This document shows positions 44,980-57,181 of a stretch of 64,000 nucleotides of DNA, one piece after another. The translations under genes and the position numbers were made by a program. The stretch's first letter is position 1. Every line of letters starts with the position of its first letter. This stretch comes from Magnolia sinica. Its lineage: Eukaryota > Streptophyta > Magnoliopsida > Magnoliales > Magnoliaceae. Location: assembly GCF_029962835.1 (NCBI RefSeq), contig NC_080578.1, positions 54,057,001 through 54,121,000 on the forward strand, written 5' to 3'. The notes under the pieces were generated by a model. The model was not told where the DNA came from. It did no database searches and saw only the letters and a program-made list of their open reading frames with translations.

Positions 44980-45360
44980 TGTTGGCTGTACAAGCCAAAT
45001 TTTTTCTTTGCTTCAAGATAACAAAATTATTGGCTTTACAAAGCCTCTACACAACTCAGAAAAATTATTTATATAAAAGAAGGAAGATATAAGAAGAAAG
45101 TAAATAGAAAACTCTTTTGATTAAGTTTTCAAATTGTTTTACCACTTCACTTCTTCACACTTACTACAACCAGATACATAAGGTGCTTTTGAATGAAAGG
45201 TGAAAAGATAACAATACTCCTACTAAGAGCTTCCACCATTTAATATTACTAGAGACTTACATACGCTTTACATCTTCCAATACAGCTCCTTGAGAGCTGC
45301 AGCTGTGCATTGGGAATTCAACAGTCACTAGTTGTTGTTGGGTTTTGGCTTGCAACTCCA
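44980..45360 (-). repeat. Element E (copia) 3' LTR, 381 bp
   Basis: On the minus strand it starts TGGAGTTGCAAGCCAAAACC (45360) and ends TTTGGCTTGTACAGCCAACA (44980): TG..CA with a partly matching inverted end. It lies directly after a PPT and the pol stop, so it is the 3' LTR of the copia element whose pol is at 45371-45447 and 58961-59131. Confidence 0.8.
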
Positions 45361-45371
45361 ATCCTCCCCTT
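45361..45371 (-). promoter_or_regulatory. Polypurine tract of element E
   Basis: Minus strand AAGGGGAGGAT between the pol stop (45371-45373) and the LTR start. Confidence 0.8.
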
Positions 45372-45447
45372 CAAACAAAAATATGCTTCATTCCAAGCAT
45401 CGATTTAAGTTTCTTGAATGTATTAGTCGATGATGTTTTTGTGAAGA
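45371..45447 (-). pseudogene. Copia RNase H C-terminus of element E (downstream half)
   Basis: Minus strand continues the copia pol end: TKTSSTNTFKKLKSMLGMKH, then IFV and TGA. The DIFTK motif is cut after 'F' by the insertion of element D; the other half is at 58961-59131. With the GAAGA duplication counted once the two halves join in frame. No stop lies in either half. Confidence 0.88.
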
Positions 45448-46911
45448 TGTCACACCCCAAACTCGGAAACCACGCTCACAAAATTTCCTATCGCTGAATC
45501 CGGCGCCGACAGCCTCCGTACTATCCCATTCTCTGCTCCCGGCATCTATACACCAGGTTCCGATCTTGAGATCATACAAAGAAGATTTCAGGCATAATTT
45601 TGATTCAGTATAAGCATTACCATAAGCATAACCCACGAACAATAACCACAAGAACACCATCACAAAACTCACTATGATAAAAAAAATTTTGAGTACAATA
45701 CGTATAAAAGTGATATACAAGATGATGATAATAATAGAAACTCCAAAAGCTCGATTGCACGCTCTAACTCTGACGAGGCTACGGTTGCGTCCTTGCGTCA
45801 CCTGCACGCATCGATCGTGTATAAGCTTATTAAAAGCTTAGAGGGTGGTGTAAGTGTGTGGGCAATATAAGCATGATAAGAATGCAAGGTCAGAGTAATG
45901 CGGAATCATGGTGATGAGTACATGAATGCGATCAACCGTACCAAGGATATGCGGTGCAAGATATGAATGTTATCGGCCATAACACGACCATGCGATGCGA
46001 GATGCAACTCAAGCATGCCAATCCTCATCATATATCAGTATAGTTCTCATTCTTGAAAATCACCGAGGTTTAGTACACTCCAAATGGCATTGCTGCTCTC
46101 TTAGCCGCACAGTCCAAGTGAGCATAAGAAACCTCACTATCCGCCTAGCCAATAGTCTGCCAATACCTATCAGCACGTTGATAGCGGACCCATTCATGAG
46201 CTGCTCAAACTCAGCCTAGTATTGCCCCATACTCTTAGGCGAATAAGGCCACATCCCTTTCCAACCGATCACGACATAGTGGGAGACGCGGCCTCCTGGT
46301 ATTCGACCCTCGAGCGCTCATATATCCACTCGGTCTTGACGTTAGAGTCAACCTCTGGTACCGTCGGGTTTAGAGATTTTCACCCAGGGACATCTATGGC
46401 GCCTCGATGCTTAGTAACAATATTTTCAGTATCCAATCCAGCCACACACGATGTGTCTGTAGATGCTATGGCCCTGATGTCGCTAAGGTATACAATAATC
46501 ACAATCACACAAATGCAAGTGCATGAATCATACTATCAGACATGCAACAATCCTGCGCGTACCGAGCACTCATGTGGGGCAACTCCGCCTATCATGGAGC
46601 CCATAAACAATCTGCCCGGAGGCATATGCTATAATCAGTCACTCCTCACATCAAGCATACATATGATGCGTATGATCATGAATCATGGATCTATGCTAAA
46701 CATGTTATATAGTGATGGGCTCTGATCATAACGAAGATGGACCTAGACTGCCTACACACTACAAGTATGGGCTTATCAATGAGCCTTATGGAGAGTGACA
46801 ATGCGGACATTTAACCAACATCATCCATACAATGTGGACGTCAAACCATCATTGCTCCCAAGGCATAGCCCGCCATCGAGGTCATCACATAAACCACGGT
46901 GGAAACACATT

Positions 46912-47225
46912 ACAATGGGCCTTATGTACATCCCATTGGGCCTCGACTCATGTGCTTCTAATACGTCAAATGGGCCTCATACCATAGGTCTTATATGTAT
47001 CAAAGTGGGCTTCAACAACAGGCCACAAATGCCTCAAGGTGGGCCTAATCACATGGGCCTCATATATATCAAATGAGCCTCAACCACGGGTCACAAACGC
47101 ATTAAGATGGGCCAATCAAATCGACCAAATCAAATGGGCCAGTTTAATTGGGCTTCATGTATATCAAATAGGCCGCATCGATGGGCCCCATGCACATCAA
47201 ATCGGGCCCACCCTTATGTATTTGA
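46912..47225. repeat. GGGCCTC..ATATCAA minisatellite in the left LTR of D
   Basis: About nine diverged 30-36-bp units (TGGGCCTCATATATATCAAA, GGGCTTCATGTATATCAAAT and others). Present also in the right LTR and in the orphan LTR at 7057-11173. Confidence 0.65.
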
Positions 47226-47575
47226 GACCTGACCAATTTATAAGTTAACATAGAGTTAGATAAAGTGAAAGCCAAATATCAGCTTGAGTGGGAATCACAG
47301 TGACTCCGAAGAAGTTTAAATGGTGGATGCCACTGTACCCCACTATCATTGCAATTGGTGGGGTCCATTTGAACTACAGATCTAACTCATTTTTTTTGTC
47401 TCGAACCTTAGAATGGGCTTCCAAAACGGTTGGACGGTTGGATGTAACACATGCATCATGGTAGATCCCATAGGGATGGGAAGGATGGATGGCATATATG
47501 AGGTACATACCTCATGGTGGGGCCCACACTAATGGAAGGTGTGGATCACAATACATACATTAGTGGGTCCTATGT

Positions 47576-47976
47576 GGGGCCCACCATAATGTTTACTTTC
47601 CATCTAACCCATGGATAAGGTCACTCAGACCTGGGGGCCCACCGTACTGTTTATATGACATCCAAACTGTTCATAAGTCACGTGGACCTGGGGCCCACCG
47701 TAATGTTTATCTGCCATCCAAACTATTGATAAGGTCACGTGGACCAGGGGCCCACCGTAATGTTTATCTGCCATCCAAACTATTCATAAGGTCACATGGA
47801 CCAAGGGCCCACCGTAATGTTTATCTGCCATCCAAACTATTCATAAGGTCACGTGGACTAGGGGCCCACCGTAATGTTTATCTGCCATCCAAACTATTCA
47901 TAATGTCACGTGGACCAGGGACCCACCGTCATGTTTATTTTCCACCCAACCGGTTGATGAGGTCACGTGGACCTCG
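47576..47976. repeat. 57-bp tandem array with CACGTG in most units (left LTR of D)
   Basis: Seven units of about 57 bp: GGGCCCACCGTAATGTTTAT, CTGCCATCCAAACTATTCAT, AAGGTCACGTGGACCAG. Units 3-6 are nearly identical, units 1, 2 and 7 diverged. Five copies of the palindrome CACGTG occur, plus one CACATG. Because 57 is 19 codons, the array stays open in one frame on the plus strand; I regard that as a by-product, not a gene. Confidence 0.85.
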
Positions 47977-49756
47977 GTTGAGGAGGAAAAACAAATTTTA
48001 TATTGATCCAAAACTCCTAGCCCCAGAAAGGGTTTCAATGGCAGACATTCAATCTTCACTATTCCCTATAATGTAGGCCACCTGAGCTTCTCATGAGGCT
48101 AATTTTTGGGGGGCCCACTGTCCCGAAGGGGACCTATCAAATGCACGGTTTTGATGATCGACACTCATCATGGTGGGGCCCACCGCTGGGACCGTGGGTC
48201 CCTGCCAGGCCGTCCGTCCGTCAGCGCGCAGGCAGCGCCTGCGTGCGTTCTGACAGCAGCAGCGTCAACTGCTGCACCTGCATTTTTTTATTTTTTTATT
48301 TTCCTGTGGTTTTTCACAGGTGGGGCCCACATCAACCGAATCTGCCCAACCATTAGATCGTACGACTTAAGACCGACCAAATGAGTCCAATATGCGGCCT
48401 GTTTTTGGCGAGTAAAATGATCCAGGTGGTTTTCAATGGTAAACACCAATATTTCCTATGGTATGGCCCGCCAAAAAATGGGATCAGCTTCATTTTTCGG
48501 CTCAACGCCTAAAATGAGCTGGGGAATGGATGGATGGCTTGGATTATATACATACATCAAGGTGGGGCCTGCATGCGTGGCCCACCCCAAACCTAGTACA
48601 CCCCAATTCAGTTTACACTTCACTGTTAGCCACCCACCCCTCACGTCAATTCACACTTCATGGTGGAGCCATGTCCAGCAGGATGCTGGACAACGTTGAT
48701 ACAACACATGCACCATGGTGGGTCCCACATGTACATGGCCCACCATGTAAGTATATATGTTTATATATTTATATATTAATATAAAATAAACATAATATAT
48801 TATATAGCATGTGGGACTTCCCACCATCCCAAAATGGACGGTGGATTTCACCTGAAATGTGGTGGGCCACACCGTTTGATGGATGGAGTAGATTTAACAC
48901 GATTCGGTGGGGCTCACATCAGGAAAGATAGATAGAGAGAGAGAGAGAGAATGACACGTGAAGGGGAGGGACCCCACCACTATTGGGCCCTCCCAAATAC
49001 AATGCATACATTAAGTGGGTCCCACAACAAGTGGGCCCTTAAAAAATCGAAAACAACGGTAGATCACCCACCTCTAGGCCTTCTCCTTGCTCCCTTAGGC
49101 TTGTATGCACCTATGCTTAACGTTTAACGGTGGATGATGAAGCCTGGATGGTGGGGATGAGAGATGAGAGGGTGGGCCACACTTATTGATCTTGGGAGAG
49201 TTGGGAAGGCTTAGGACGTGTAGAAATTTTGGGTTGCTTAGGAGATCTTTGAGAAATGAGGGAAAAGAATAATAAATGGGATGGATGAAGTGGTGGGTGT
49301 AAGGAAAAGGGATGGGAAGTAAGGTGTTGTTTGATTTTTTTGTAAAAGAGGAGTGGTGAGGGGAGAGCGAGGGTTGACTTCTGGGAAAAGAGAGAGAGGC
49401 CACTTGTACTTGTTGTTGGGTGAGGTGGCATGGAGGTAAGGTGGTGTACTTAACTTGATTTGATGGGACATATCTAGAGATTCCCTCGATATTCGTAACA
49501 CGCGGCATTTCTTCGGGATGAACGCAGGCCCACATCTCCTAGCCTGGGTATCGGATCGGTGCACGAGTCACGGCGTTGGAACCGCGGTAACGGCGCAGTC
49601 GCTAAGATACAAGTTTCGGTTCGAACCGACTTCGGTATGTGGGACCCAGTTTAGGATCACACGCAAACGTCAGATATGGGTTGAGGGTTGCCGGAATTTG
49701 ATCGAAAGGACCGCGAAAGCTAATTGAACGGTATGGACTAGGACACGGGTCTTATA

Positions 49757-49775
49757 GCTCTCCCCTCCAAATAAG
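49757..49775 (-). promoter_or_regulatory. Polypurine tract of element D
   Basis: Minus strand reads TTATTTGGAGGGGAGAGC just before the 3' LTR. Confidence 0.8.
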
Positions 49776-49889
49776 AATTTTGTCCTCAAAATTTACACAA
49801 TCATTGCAAGTAAACATAACTCAAAAAGAAAGAGAAAATATGGTATCATTATATAAAATCGGAGATAGCATACAGGATATAGCATAAAA

Positions 49890-51250
49890 TCAATCATCGA
49901 AGAGATGGGGATAGCGCTCTCGGATCTCGGCCTCGCGCTCCCAAGATGCCTCATCAACAGAATGGTGACCCCACTGAACCTTCACCAAGGGAATGACCTT
50001 GGTCCGGAGGACCTGCTCCTTCCAATCAATGATACGAACTGGTTGCTCAATAAAGAAGCGTCCTCACGAACCTCCAATGGCTGCCAATCAATAACTAGAA
50101 CGATGTCTGACCCACACTTCCTTAACATATAGATGTGAAAAACGTTGTGGACGCCAGATAACTGAGATGGTAAGACAAGCCGATAGGCCACAGTACTAAT
50201 GCACTCAGTGATCTCAAAAGGTCCTATGAATCTCGGGGCAAGCTTGCACTTCGCTTCAAATCAAACTACGCCCTTCATGGGCGAGACCTCGAGATATATG
50301 TGGTCCCCTATATCAAACTCCAAGGGAGGACACCAGCGATCAGCAAAAGTCTTCTGCCGGCTTTGAACTGTGTGCATCCTCTGCCTGATGATATCGATAA
50401 CTTCTAAAGTCTGCTACACAAGCTCGGGACCTAAGAGACGCTGCTCACCGACCTCAATCCAACAACTCAGAGATTTGCACGGTTTGTCTTATAATGCCTC
50501 AAAAGGAGTTATGCCAATGGTTGCCTGATAGCTGTTGTTGTATGCGAACTTAGCAAATCGCAGGCGCTTATCCCAGCTACTCCTGAAGTTAATCACGTAG
50601 GCCCGAAACATGTCCTCAAGGATCTGATTGACCCTCTCGGTCTGGCCATTGGTTTGCGGGTGATACGCAGTGTTGAGCTGTAAATCAGTGCCCATCGCTT
50701 TCTGAAAGCTCCTCCAAAACTGAGACATGAACCTTGGGTATTGGTCAGAAACGATCGAGACTGGAACGCCGTGCAGTCTCACAATCTCCTCAATGAATAA
50801 CGTCGCAAGCCGATCCAAAGGCCAAGTCATACGAATCGCGAGGAAATGTGCCAACTTCGTCAGACAGTCCATGACAACCTAGATGGCTTCATAACCGCGC
50901 TGAGTCCTCGGGAAACCCATGATAAAATCTGTAGATACGTACTCCCACTTCCACGTCAGAACACTCAACGGCTACAATAAATCAGGGGGTCTTTGATGAT
51001 CAGCTTTGACACGTTGGCACGTGTCACACTCGGCCACAAAACTGGCAATCTGGCGCTTCATCCCCACTCAAAAATACTGTCACCTCATATCAAGGTACAT
51101 CTTCGTTGAGCCAAGGTGGATAGAAAACCGCGATTGATGTGCCTCGGTTATAAGATCTCTGTGCAACTCAGGAATATCTGGGACACATAATTGGCCTCTG
51201 AAGTGAAGTCCACCATCAGCACCAATCTGTCAATCTGTCTGACTCTCAGA
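49890..51250 (-). pseudogene. Element D integrase with chromodomain-like tail, broken
   Basis: Minus strand. Zinc region: AECDTCQRVKADHQRP at about 50985-51050. Core open stretch 50489-50872: LTKLAHFLAIRMTW, GVPVSIVSDQYPRF (second catalytic Asp) and TNGQTERVNQILEDM (Glu kept), then FAYNNSYQATIGITPFEAL. The first Asp lies upstream near 50925 (STDFI). The next part has DIGDHIYLEVSPMKGVV (about 50270-50300). The C-terminus (HHSVDEASWEREAEIRERY, about 49897-49960) is a chromodomain-like tail. Stops: after FEAL, in the W/V-Q-T-L part (about 50415) and near 50265; a frame change separates the IN end from the tail. Confidence 0.85.
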
Positions 51251-51361
51251 TGTTCCCTCTGCTCGGTAATCCTGTAACGACTCATCTACCTACTGAGCCT
51301 CGATCACCCTTACGACAAGAGAGGGTTGAATCGACAGGCTCGATAGCTAAACGATAGAAGA

Positions 51362-51922
51362 CTACAGACCAAAATTAAAGTCGTACTCTGCTATATCCTC
51401 GAGCATCCTCCACTCCTGAATCATCATGTGTGTCATCACGCCTTGTGGCTGATGGCTGAGGGCATTAACCACCACATTCGCCTTGCCTGGGTGGTACTGA
51501 AGGTCAATATCATAGTCCTTCAGAAGCTCCATCCAACGTCTTTGCCTCATGTTCAACTCGGACTGAGAGAATAAATACTTCAAGCTCTTGTGGTCAGAGA
51601 AGAGCTCGAACTTGACCCCATAAAGATAGTGTCTCCACACATTCAGTGCGAAGACGACTGCTGTCAGCTCTAAATCATGCGTGGGGTAGTTCAACTCATG
51701 GACCTTGAGCTGACGAGACGCGAAGGCTACAGGCCTGCCGTGTTGCATCAGGACAGCACCTAACCCAATACGTGAGGCATCAGTAAATACAACAAATCCA
51801 TCACTCCCAGAGGGAAGAGTGAGGACATGAGCGGACGTAAGACGGTCCTTCAGTTCCACAAATGTCTGCTCATATGCGTCAGTCCAAACAAAATCTACGC
51901 CCTTCCGAGTAAACCTGGTCAA
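51362..51922 (-). pseudogene. Element D RNase H domain
   Basis: An uninterrupted 186-codon stretch on the minus strand: [40 protein letters not shown] (catalytic Asp), [20 protein letters not shown] (Glu), [13 protein letters not shown] (Asp) and [15 protein letters not shown]; the usual 'VADALSRK' Asp is Asn here (VNALSH). It removes the RNA strand during reverse transcription. It is the best preserved part of the element, but the upstream RT has stops. Confidence 0.88.
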
Positions 51923-52720
51923 CGGGGCTGCAATACGGGAGAAGTCCTCAATGAAACACAGGTAGTATCTCGCTAAACTAAGAAAACTGCGGATCTCAGA
52001 CGCAGTCGTGGGTTGATCTCACTGACTTATTACTTCAACCTTCGAGGGGTCCACTGCGACACCCTCCCTCATTACCACATGATCAAGGAATTTCACCTCC
52101 TCCTACTAAAACTCATACTTCTTTAGCTTTGCATACAGCTGGTGGGCACGGAGGGTCTGCAAAGCGATCTCCAGATGCTGCATATGGTCCTCACAGGTCT
52201 TTGAATATATCAGAATATCGTTGATGAAGACCACAACAAACTGATCGAGATATGGACGGAAGACCTCATTCATCAACTGCATGAAGACCGCATGTGCATT
52301 GGTCAGTCCAAAGGACATGACCTGAAACTCAAAATAACCATCCTAAAAGCTGTCTTTGGGATGTCCTCCTCTCGGACACGAATCTGATGATAATCGGAAC
52401 GCATGTTATTCTTCGAAAAGAACTGTACAACCTATAGCTAATCAAATAAATCGTCTATCCTCGGGAGCGGGTACTTGTTCATGATCGTGACCCGATTGAG
52501 CTCACGGTAATCCACGCAGAGCCACAACAAGTCATCCTTCTTCTTGATGAAGAGTACCGGTGCTCCCTAAGGTGAACTGCTCAAACGAATAAATCTCAAC
52601 TCACGCAACTCATCTAACTGTCGTTGCAGCTCACACAACTCCATTGGTGTCATATGATACGGGGCCTTTGAAATAGGTGCGGTACTAGGCACAAGATCAA
52701 TCTAAAACTTAATATGCTGA
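51923..52720 (-). pseudogene. Element D reverse transcriptase, catalytic Asp lost
   Basis: Minus strand. RT motifs: [19 protein letters not shown] (about 52500-52560), DDLFD..L (about 52440), [20 protein letters not shown] (52255-52315), then [15 protein letters not shown]. The catalytic FIDD is FIND: the first Asp of the pair is Asn, codon AAC at 52220-52222 on the minus strand. This alone would abolish polymerisation. Stops near 52347, 52430 and 52570 and a frameshift around 52320-52350. Confidence 0.85.
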
Positions 52721-52851
52721 CGAGGCGGCAACCTCGGAATCTCCTGGAACATGTCGGGAAAATCACAAATAATCGGCCACTGATCAATACAAGTGGCAAC
52801 AGGCTCCTCAACGGCATAGGACATCAAGTAAGACAATGGCTCTCCTTGGGG

Positions 52852-53240
52852 CTAAGCAACAAACTGAAAGTACGGCAAGCCTGGTATGCAGAATGTGACT
52901 GTCCTCACGAAACAGTCCAAGATGGCGTGGTACTTTGCAAGCCAATCCATGCCTAAGATAACGTCAAAATCTGTCATCGGTAGCACAAATAAGTCAATGG
53001 GCAAAAAGATATTACCGACCAGAACAGGACAAGACGAACAGAAACGGCCTAATACTGTAGTCTTCCCCAAGGGCATCAATATGGTCAATCCATCACTAGT
53101 AGACTCTATCGGCAATCCAGTCGATCGACAAAAATCCTTAGACATGAATGAGTGTAAAGCACCGAAATCAAATAATACTCGGGCGATGCATGAAGAGACA
53201 GGAAGTATACCCTCAACGACTCCTCCAGAGGTCTGTGGGT
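52852..53240 (-). pseudogene. Element D aspartic protease, active-site motif altered
   Basis: Minus strand. RVLFDFGALHSFMSKDFCRS is the retropepsin start; the D-S-G triad is D-F-G (codons at 53161-53169), so the Ser is lost. The end of the domain FVLPMTDFDVILGMDWLAKY (about 52910-52970) with HAILDC is well kept. Open from 53240 to about 52855. Confidence 0.85.
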
Positions 53241-53489
53241 TCTGTTAAGCCACATAAAATCTAGCCTGAGCTGGCTGGGGACGTGCCTATCCCCTATAAG
53301 GTCCCTGGTGTTACGGCTGCCTCTGCGATGCCCTGTACTGCTGTCTCTGTTACGCTGGGGTCTCAGTGGCTGAGGTGGCGCGGTCGCTGCTGATAGGGTC
53401 GCTGCTACTATGGGAGCTGCTGCGGTGCTCTCGGCTGCTGCTGTGAAGGCTGTTGTGGTGCTCTTAGTGGCTGTAGACGAGGGAGGGGG

Positions 53490-54478
53490 CACTTAGACAA
53501 ACAGTGCCCTATCCCACCACATCTAAAATAAGTCCCTGAAAATGGCTGTTAGGATGGCACTGAAGGTGCTGCTGGTGCTGCTGGTGCCCTAGCAGGTGTG
53601 TGGCTCCTGTACCTCTGTGGTCGTCGATGCTGGTGGGAGCTACTAGAGGGGGCCTACCTCTTCCTGTTCCGTCTGATCTCGGTCGCTCTTTGAGCCGGCC
53701 CACTCAGTCTCATAAATCTGGACCCTCTGTACTATTGCCTGAAAAGTTGAGAGCTTGTGCCCAATCACACGGCCTTGAAGACCGTAATGTAAGCCGTTCT
53801 CGAAACGGCAGGCCTTCCGCCCCTCATCATCAACCATATATGACACGAACCTCGATAGCGCTACAAAACGGGCCGCGTACTGTGCCACGATCATGTCCTC
53901 CTACACCAGAGTCTCAAACTCTAGTGCTTTCTGACGTCGAATGTGATCAGGGAAGTACTGCTCCTCGAATCAATCGATAAAGTCCTCCCATGTCCAGACA
54001 TAATCAAGTCCTGCAACGCGGGTGACAGAGGTTCACCAATGCTCTGTCTCACCTTGGAGAAGAATACAGCCAACCGGACTCACTGCTGGGTCGTACATGT
54101 CATAGTATCGATGATCTTCTCCACATCGGATTGCTACCTCTCAGCTGCTGTCGGATCTGGCTCACCCAGGAAACGCGGAGGATTGAGCTGTCTGAACTCT
54201 CGAAGGAGGGCGCTCACGCGCTCCTGCTCGACCTGGGCTGGAGAAACAACTAGGCACCTGCCCTGGCCCTGAAGCGCAGCAGTCACAACCTGCAACATCT
54301 GCTGTAATTGCGAGACACTCACAGGCACGGTTGGATCCGCACCGGCATTAGGTGGAGGAACGTCATCCTCAGGTAGGGGACCAGGGATCTCTAGCGGTGG
54401 AACGGGAGTGGCAGCTAGTAAAGCTGGAGCCTCAGGTGGTGGAGTGGGGTACGCTAGGGTCGCTCTCCTAGGCGGCAT
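53490..54478 (-). pseudogene. Element D gag, broken, zinc knuckle damaged
   Basis: Minus strand from the ATG at 54478: a Pro/Ala-rich N-terminus (MPPRRATLAYPTPPPEAP), then LREFRQLNPPRFLGEPDPTA, the gag core start; stops then fall in place of expected Trp/Lys codons (about 54136, 54085). The second half is open at 53643-53894: IVAQYAARFVALSRFVSYMV, EGRKACRFENGLHYGLQGRV. The zinc knuckle (about 53490-53530) reads YFRCGGIGHCLSKC: the first Cys is Tyr (TAT, 53528-53530). A P/Q-rich linker to PR follows (53280-53470). Confidence 0.82.
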
Positions 54479-54620
54479 GTCCTATAGGAAAGAACAATAA
54501 CGTCAATCAACCTTGAGAATCGCACATTAGAGAACTCAATCGGAAGGTTTCACACCCGAAACCTAATCGTCCTAAACTCATAGCAAACGTGTGATGCCGT
54601 TCTCAGTCATTCCTAAGTTA

Positions 54621-54636
54621 TGCTCTAATACCAACT
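54621..54636 (-). promoter_or_regulatory. Primer-binding site of element D
   Basis: Minus strand AGTTGGTATTAGAGCA next to the 5' LTR. Compared with TGGTATCAGAGC there is one C-to-T change. Confidence 0.88.
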
Positions 54637-56099
54637 TCTTTCACGCCCTAAACTTAGAAACTAGGCTTACAAAATTCTCGATCGCCGAATCCAGCGCCGA
54701 CAGCCTCAGTAGTACCCCATTCTTGGCTCCCGGCATCTGTACACCAGGTTCTGATCCTAGGATCCTACAAGGAGGATTTCAGGCATAATTTTGATTCAAT
54801 ATAAGCATAACCATAAGCATAACCTACGAACAATAACCACAAGAACACCATCATAAAATTCACTATGATCAAAAAATTTTGAGTACACCGCGTATAAAAG
54901 GGAGATACAAGATGATGATAATAACAGGAACTCCAAAAGCTTGACTGCATGCTCCAACTCTGACGAGGCTACGGCTACGTCCTATCGTCACCTGCACGCA
55001 TCGATCATGCATAAGTGTATAGAAAGTTTAGAGGGTGGTGTAAGTGTGTGCATAATATAAGTGTGCTCAGAATGCAAGGTCAGAGTAATGCAGAATCATG
55101 GTGATGAGTACATGAATGCAATCAGCCGTACCAAGGCTATGCAGTGCAAGATATGAATGCTATCGGCCATAACACAGCCATGCAATGCGAGATGCAACTC
55201 AAGCATGCCAATCCTCATCATATATCAGTACAATTCTCATTTTGGATAATCACCGGGGTTTAGTACACTCCAAATGGCACTACTACTCTCCTAGCCGCAC
55301 AGTCCAAGTGAGCGTAAGAAACCTCACTATCAGCCTAGCCAATAGTCTGTCAATACCTATCCGGCATGTCGATAGCAGACCCACTCACGAGCTGGTCAAA
55401 ACTCAGCCTAGTATTGCCCCCTACTCTTAGGCGAGTAAGGCCACACCCCTTTCCAACCGACCATGCCACAGTGGGAGACATGTTCTCCTGATATTCGGCC
55501 CTCGAGCACTCATATATCTACTCGGTCTCGACGTTGGAGTCATTCTCTGATACCATCGGATTTAGGAATCTTCACCCACGGACATCTATGGAGCCCCAAT
55601 GCTTAGTAACAATATTTTCGGTATTCAATCCAGCCACCCACGATGTGTCTGTGGATGTTATGGCCCTGATGTCGGTAAGGCATACAATAATCATAATCAC
55701 ACAAATGCAAGTGCATGAATCATACTATCATACATGCAACAATCCTACGCGTACCGAGCGCTCATGTGGGGCAACTCCGCCTATCAGGGAGCCCATAAAC
55801 AATATGCCTGGAGGCATATGCTATAATCAGTCACTCCTCACATCAGGCATACATATGATGCGTATGATTATGAATCATGGATCTATACAAAACATGTTAT
55901 ATTGTGATGGGCTCTGATCATAACGAAGATGGACCTAGACTGCCTACACACTACAAGTATGGGCTTATCAATGGGCCTTAGGGAGAGTGACAATGCAGAC
56001 ATTTAACCAACATCATCCATACAATGTGGACGTCAAACCATCATTACTCCTAAGGCATAGCCCGCCATTGAGATCATTACATAAACCACAGTGGAAACA

Positions 56100-56410
56100 C
56101 ATTACAAGGGGCCTTATGTACATCTCATTGGGCCTCAACCCATGGGCCTCTAATGCATCAAATGGGCCTCATACCATGGGTCTCATATGTATCAAAGTGG
56201 GCCTCAACAACAGGCCATAAATGCCTCAAGGTGGGCCTAATCACATGTGCCTCATATATATCAAAGTGGTCCTCAACCACGGGTCACAAACACATCAAGA
56301 TGGGCCTATCAAATGGGCTAAATGAATGGGTCAAATCAAATGGGCCAGTTTAATTGGGCTTCATGTATATCAAATAGGCCGCACCGATGGGCCCCATGCA
56401 CATCAAATCG
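56100..56410. repeat. GGGCCTC..ATATCAA minisatellite in the right LTR of D
   Basis: Counterpart of 46912-47225, same unit order with small differences. Confidence 0.65.
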
Positions 56411-56779
56411 GGCCCACCCTTATGTATTTGAGACCTGACCAATTTATAAGTTAACATAGAGTTAGATAAAGTGAAAGCCAAATATCAGCTTGAGTGGGAA
56501 TCACAGTAACTCCTAAGAAGTTTAAATGGTGGATGCCACTGTACCCCACTATCATTGCAATTGGTGGGGTCCATTTGAACTACAGATCTAACTCATTTTT
56601 TTGTCTCGAACCTTAGAATGGGCTTCTAAAACGGTTGGATGGTTGGATGCAACACATGCATCATGGTAGATCCCATAGGGATGGGAAGAATGGATGGCAT
56701 ATATGAGGTACATACCTCATGGTGGGGCCCACACTAATGGAAGGTCTGGATCACAATACATACATCAGTGGGTCCCATG

Positions 56780-57181
56780 TGGGGCCCACCATAATGTTTA
56801 CTTTCCATCTGACCCATGGATAAGGTCACTCAGACCTAGGGGGCACCGTACTGTTTATATGACATCCAAACTGTTCATAAGGTCGTGTGGACCTAGGGCC
56901 CATCGTAATGTTTATCTGCCATCCAAACTATTCATAAGGTCACGTGGACCAGGGGCCCACCGTAATGTTTATCTGCCATCCAAACTATTCATAAGGTCAC
57001 GTGGACCAAGGGCCCACCGTAATGTTTATCTGCCATCCAAACTATTCATAAGGTCACGTGGACCAGGGGCCCACCGTAATGTTTATCTGCCATCCAAACT
57101 ATTATAAGGTCACGTGGACCAGGGGCCCACCGTCATGTTTATTTTCCACCCAACCGGTTGATGAGGTCACGTGGACCTGGG
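56780..57181. repeat. 57-bp tandem array with CACGTG in most units (right LTR of D)
   Basis: Seven units matching those of 47576-47976. Five carry CACGTG. Unit 6 lacks one base (ATTATAAGG), which shifts the open frame. Confidence 0.85.

Larger units (their letters stand above)
45448..49756 (-). repeat. Element D 3' LTR
   Basis: Plus-strand text runs TGTCACACCCCAAACTCGG .. GACTAGGACACGGGTCTTATA. Contains the GGGCC minisatellite (46912-47225), the 57-bp array (47576-47976), a (GA)n run at about 48934-48950 and a pyrimidine/purine-rich stretch (49120-49440). The end reads TATA where CA is expected (on the minus strand TATAAGACC rather than TGTAAGACC). Confidence 0.92.

Noticed and set aside
47726-48076. 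Open frame with repeated SRGPGAHRNVYLPSKLF units (also 56694-57107) that looks like a repeat protein
   Set aside because: It is the plus-strand reading of the 57-bp LTR array; 57 divides by 3, so the frame stays open automatically. The element is transcribed on the other strand and no start or promoter context supports it.
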